Below, one piece after another: positions 59,631 to 64,000 of a stretch of 64,000 nucleotides of DNA. The notes below the pieces were generated by a model that was not told the origin of the DNA, did not search any database, and saw nothing but the letters and a program-made list of their open reading frames with translations. Each line of letters begins with the position of its first letter. Position 1 is the stretch's first letter. This stretch comes from Argopecten irradians (Eukaryota; Mollusca; Bivalvia; Pectinida; Pectinidae): the NCBI RefSeq assembly GCF_041381155.1, contig NC_091137.1, positions 17,231,765 to 17,295,764 of the forward strand, written 5' to 3'. Position numbers and translations under genes: made by a program.

Positions 59631-62195
59631 TGTAAACACCGTTTGCTTCACAACAAGGAAATCAAATGTTTGTCAAATGTTTCGTTGGAAAAAACACATT
59701 GTATATGATAGTGATATACAATGGCGTTACGCATCTCTAAATTAAGCAATAAATGTGATAAATCGAAAGTTCGGGATAATTAGGACATTGTAACTTGTAT
59801 TATCTAAAATGGAACGGTTGGCCTTGACCTTTAATTGTCCCTCGTCCTAATCCCGGTACTGGCGCGTGAGTTATATCAAACACTGAGTTATATCTATAAA
59901 TATCTCACACATTGATAATCTGTAATGACTTTGAATAATTTCCCGTCAGAGATATGTTGTACGGGTAGAGGGAAACAATCAACCAATACAACAATGAAAA
60001 TTTCCGATATAGTTTCGAATAAAATTAACTGACATCCAAATGCGTCATGGATAACACTGTACTGTTTGATAGTACGGTAAGGTTCATCTGTTGATAGGTA
60101 AAAGTCACGATTATAAAACTTTTGCTACAATGTGGTATCTGCAACAAAGAGTGGTACTGTTTCTAGAACTGGCATGGAAATGTTGGTCTTTTTGCTCAAT
60201 ACATATAAAATATTTGTTATGTTAGCAGTTTTTATCAAATATGTGAAACATCACTAAAATCTTATATTTTTTTTTTATTTAAAAAATAAATAAAAATAAA
60301 ACATATGTTAAGATAAAATACACTGATTCAATGAGAATTATTAAGAAAAATAGCCAAAGTTCTTCTCTCAACAAAGCAATAGAAGTACAGATTTTTAAAA
60401 AGACTGACACACAGGTTTTATTTTTCAGAATTATTTCTTTAAATTCCGCAAACAATAGAAGTAAAATAATTTGTAACAATTTTCATGTTATGGCAACTTT
60501 TTTTTCAAAATATCACAAAACTTTTTTAATCAATATTACATAAGTGACTATGAAATTCAAGTCTTACGAAATAAAAGTAATGAACTATATATATAACTGA
60601 TGTTGATTGCTCCATACGTGATTTTCAAATAAACAATTCGTAAATCATTTTGAAAATGTGTTATTATTGCGTTGTATGGAGACTTAATTCACTTATTGAT
60701 ATAGATTACGTTTGTATTCAGTATTAACTCTGAAATGGATGAAAATGCATCATATTGTTATCAAAACGTAACATGACTGTTTATTGTTTTCATAAACCTC
60801 GAGTCAATGAAATGATATTTGATATTCCATAAGCATTTGATTGTTATATGAATAACTGTATTTCAACGAATGGAGAAACTTTAACATGTATTCAAAGACT
60901 CGTTTGCACACAATGAGTACATTGAATAGTTTTGATTACATGATTTTTAACGTGACAATAATTGGTGTTTTTTATTGTTCATCTAAACTCGCATTCCGCA
61001 AGATGTATCATCATACAACTATTGGCATCACACAGGGTAAGGGCTGAAGACAGTGAGATTTACCTCCCCTTCGACTGAAGAAACAACAGAATACATGAAT
61101 ACAAACAAGGCAACAATAAGACTTTTTAATACATACTGCATTCACAGGTTAATAATTTGGTTATCTTTTGTTAGTTTTTACGTCCGGGGTCATGTAAGGA
61201 CATGCCAGGTTTGTTGGTGGAGGGAAGCCATATGGAGGTGAAGAGCTTGTGGTATTATGTCGGGACATCTTTGAAAATCACCTGGCCACTACAGTTAAAC
61301 AATACCTGCATAGTGCAATTAATTTAATCCAACAAGTTAGTTCACATTATCAAGATTATAGATAAAATCATTTTCACCACTTAGTCATTAAACTCGTAGA
61401 TTAAGTACGAGCAAAGGTTAAAATCTTTAAGAATTTATATAAAAAGTCTACCACTTGTGATGTCCATTATTAGTGAATGTATGTTTAACTGAAGCCTGCG
61501 TTTAGGGGTTCTAGTTAAACCATGACCCAATGTTCCCAGACTAGCAATGTGATAATGTTATGAACATGTATAGGATGAAGATCTGAATGATTCGAAAAAT
61601 AATGCAAAATGGTGCGAAGTAAGTACTTAGGGGTAAGGTTAGACCTAATGTCTTTATCTAAATATCAATGCTTTAATATTTTGATTGCAATATAGCCTCT
61701 ACATTAAATACATGGTTATATATTGGGGATCTCAACAAAAACAAAATAATCACCACTGTCATCATCAGACGGTGGTTCTTTTTGTGTTGTATTACTAACT
61801 TATTGCTCAACATGTTTTTAGAATTATATATGATTTATTATCTGGATATCAATTGTTTAATAAGATAGATAAATCTTGATATCCCCAAATAGTAATTATA
61901 AAGATTTGCAGTTGTGCGATGGTGATGGTGGTGAAAATGATGGTGATACTGATGACATACGATAAAGTAATATAATGGAGACACGTGTGTAATTGGTTCG
62001 GTGACTGTTTATTAAAACTATACAGCTAATATTCCTCTTTATCGAGTACACTAGTTCTTTATATAAATTATGTAAACTCTATATCGACCGTTCGGACCTT
62101 CTAGTGATAATAATATTAATTAATACTTCATGATTTTTTTTTTAAGTTTAATAACAAGTAACCTAATGTGATATACATGTTACTAAAGTTATTAA

Positions 62196-62558
62196 AGATG
62201 CTCCACCGCTGACAGAGCATAAATTATACCAATCATTTGAGCAATAATTGGTGTTTAATCGTGTGTGCATATATATATGTATAATAGATACAAAAAGTAA
62301 TTTGAAAAATAATTTATTTTGCTTTCGGTGCATGCGCAATTAGTACTGCATTCCATATAGGACATAGTACCATAGAATTTTTTCAGGATACAATTAATTA
62401 TTTTTTATATATTTATCTTGAAGTAAAACTAGAAGCTCAAATTTGTCAATGGTGGTGATGGTGTAAAGTAAGTAACTTTTGTAACTGCAAAAAATACTAA
62501 ATCGTCTGCTCCTGTTTTTGATAGTGAAAAAATACTGTTTGTCAGCGGTTGAGCACCT
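62196..62558. mobile_element. TTAA-type MITE
   Basis: TIRs AGATGCTCCACCGCTGACAG and TGTCAGCGGTTGAGCACCT with TTAA at 62192-62195 and 62559-62562. In reverse orientation relative to 8390-8742. Confidence 0.9.
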
Positions 62559-63280
62559 TTAAATGTCTAAAACCTGTAAACGAATATTAGAATATTCATC
62601 TTATTTAACAGTTGTTCCCCCTGAAAGTAAGTTTTTTAATGAAATGATTGAGATTTGTAAACGATGAGTGTATCTGTAATTAATGTGAAAGTGTCGTACG
62701 TGCATATTTAGAAGAACCAATTTAGATATGGAAATTGGTGTGGAAGTCCTTCTGTGAAAGGAAAACATTGTTATTTACAAGCTTTGCAGAAATTAAGGGA
62801 AAATATGAAGTTAAGGATCTTTCTTAATTCCTGTAATGAAGTTAAAAATGTTATTTAAGTTAAGAAATATTCATGAAATAGAGCACTTGTGTTCCGTAAG
62901 GGTAAGCGTCTTCTGATTAATTCCGTAATAAAAATCGTTGGTTGACAAAAAAGATATACAATGTTATGTATATATATAATGGAGAAAGTTCCTAACAATT
63001 ATCTTTTTAGGGGGCCATTTAATGACATTTTTTGTTTTAATTCCTTTCTCTTATTTTCTATCTGCAATTATAATATATTAACCGAGGATAATTTTGAGAA
63101 AGGATTTCTATTGCGATGGTTACAGCCGATATAAAAACCTAGACAATTTATTGAACAGACCAAACAATTCCACACATAAGTGACACATTTCTGTCGAGTG
63201 TTATTCGGTGTCTCTGATAAATTATACAAGGAAATACACCGTGGTCCTAATGTTATTTATCTGTACGGTAGAAAAATCCT

Positions 63281-63500
63281 TGGGTATATAAGCCATTTTC
63301 TGCATTACCAGAACCTATCACGATATGATTTGTTTTGTGTACAGTAGGTTTACGCTCAATATCCGGCAGTCTTATTGGCAATGGCTTCTGCTCCTAAAAC
63401 AAAGTTCCTGAAGCTGTTTTCTTAACGTCGTTACAGGCGCGGCGCTCCAGAAATCCCCGGAGAAAGATTTGGGCAATGTGATCGCTAGGGTGGGAGACGC
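63281..63500 (+). promoter_or_regulatory. Weak plus-strand TATA box with short ORFs downstream
   Basis: GGTATATAAG at 63282-63291 is a good TATA box; about 90 bp on, an ATG (63381) opens only 14 codons (MASAPKTKFLKLFS). A second frame behind an acceptor-like ttacag reads KSPEKDLGNVIARVGDAGQ to a TAA. The two are out of frame. Could be the edge of a plus-strand gene or a decayed one; low confidence. Confidence 0.25.
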
Positions 63501-64000
63501 TGGCCAGAACCCTATCAGGAAATAAATAGCTCCCTTAGGCTGAATTACACGTCTTCTCTGCAGCAAGACAAGTTGATCATGAAAGCAGAAATCACATTTC
63601 CTGTGACAGGGAGTGAATCTGCCGGCACTGCGTTGTCTAAAACAGTTTGGCTGAAATGCTGAAACGTTCTATGATTATAGCGTTCTATATTGTTATCGCC
63701 GTCAGTCGAGTAGGCGTTAGGGCTGATAGGAATTACAAAGCGACTTCATAAATAGCCCAGTGTATACATTAGCAGAGTAAACTGTTTTCTTGAAGATTTG
63801 CATCAGGATTTATGAGGAAGAATATTTCTCCTTTGGCGATGTCACTGCATGTCGTGTCGTCCCAGTACATATTTGGTTAACACTAAGACAAACCTGGTTC
63901 ATTATTATTATACCATTCACATTTAAAACATAGAAATAGAAGAAAATATCACAATAACTACATTGGATTGTTTTTAATTAAATTCCAGAAAACGTCGCCC

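Larger units (their letters stand above)
59631..64000. other. Region upstream of Gene 4, no supported gene
   Basis: AT-rich, with one full MITE (62196-62558). The sequence from about 63100 onward is less AT-rich. No domain-bearing exon found on either strand. The Gene 4 promoter should lie in the first few hundred bases; no TATA or initiator could be assigned with confidence. Confidence 0.5.

Noticed and set aside
63579-63662. 27-codon plus-strand ORF with a faint ribosomal-protein-like start
   Set aside because: Too short, similarity not convincing, no continuation.

Overview
This window is eukaryotic and most likely from a mollusc, probably a bivalve. It is AT-rich, has small exons in long introns with consensus GT/AG splice sites, is full of MITE-like elements and satellites, and carries a Ty3/Gypsy-type LTR element. 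The species call is an inference from content; no marker gene fixes it. All reading was by eye: splice boundaries rest on GT/AG sites plus perfect phase bookkeeping, not on transcripts.

The main content is a minus-strand cluster of four paralogous genes for secreted or single-pass receptor-like proteins, named here Gene 1 to Gene 4 from left to right. The complete plan, best seen in Gene 4 (59630 down to 50794, about 754 residues), is: signal peptide, first half of a C-type-lectin-like domain (CTLD1-N), a WSC domain on two exons, second half of the same lectin fold (CTLD1-C), a second uninterrupted lectin-like domain (CTLD2-N and CTLD2-C), a Thr/Pro mucin-like stalk on one large exon, a transmembrane exon and a cytoplasmic tail. 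Every module is bounded by phase-1 introns, the WSC exons share an internal phase-0 intron, and the TM-to-tail intron is phase 2. The WSC domain therefore sits inside the lectin fold, at the very intron position that separates the two halves of CTLD2. This nested arrangement is the candidate undescribed architecture.

Layout. 1-1065: 53-bp satellite. 2005-4892: 5' part of Gene 1 (signal, CTLD1-N, WSC), apparently ending early or leaving the window. 4893-8134: intergenic. 8135-24715: Gene 2, with a stalk exon (11804-15847) whose middle is about 1.4 kb of near-pure T, which I read as a consensus artefact. 24716-26555: includes a 51-bp satellite. 26556-46709: Gene 3, with a 5.7-kb minisatellite stalk, a recent exact 4.26-kb tandem duplication (39769-48283) of its first five exons, and an intron holding an LTR element without reverse transcriptase (33918-38077) that is itself split by a TIR element. 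48284-50793: intergenic. 50794-59630: Gene 4. 59631-64000: no supported gene, one weak plus-strand promoter-like site.

Together the paralogs look like a rapidly changing family of lectin/WSC surface proteins. The ectodomain modules are conserved, while the stalk repeat, tail and module number differ from gene to gene. A recognition or adhesion role is inference only.
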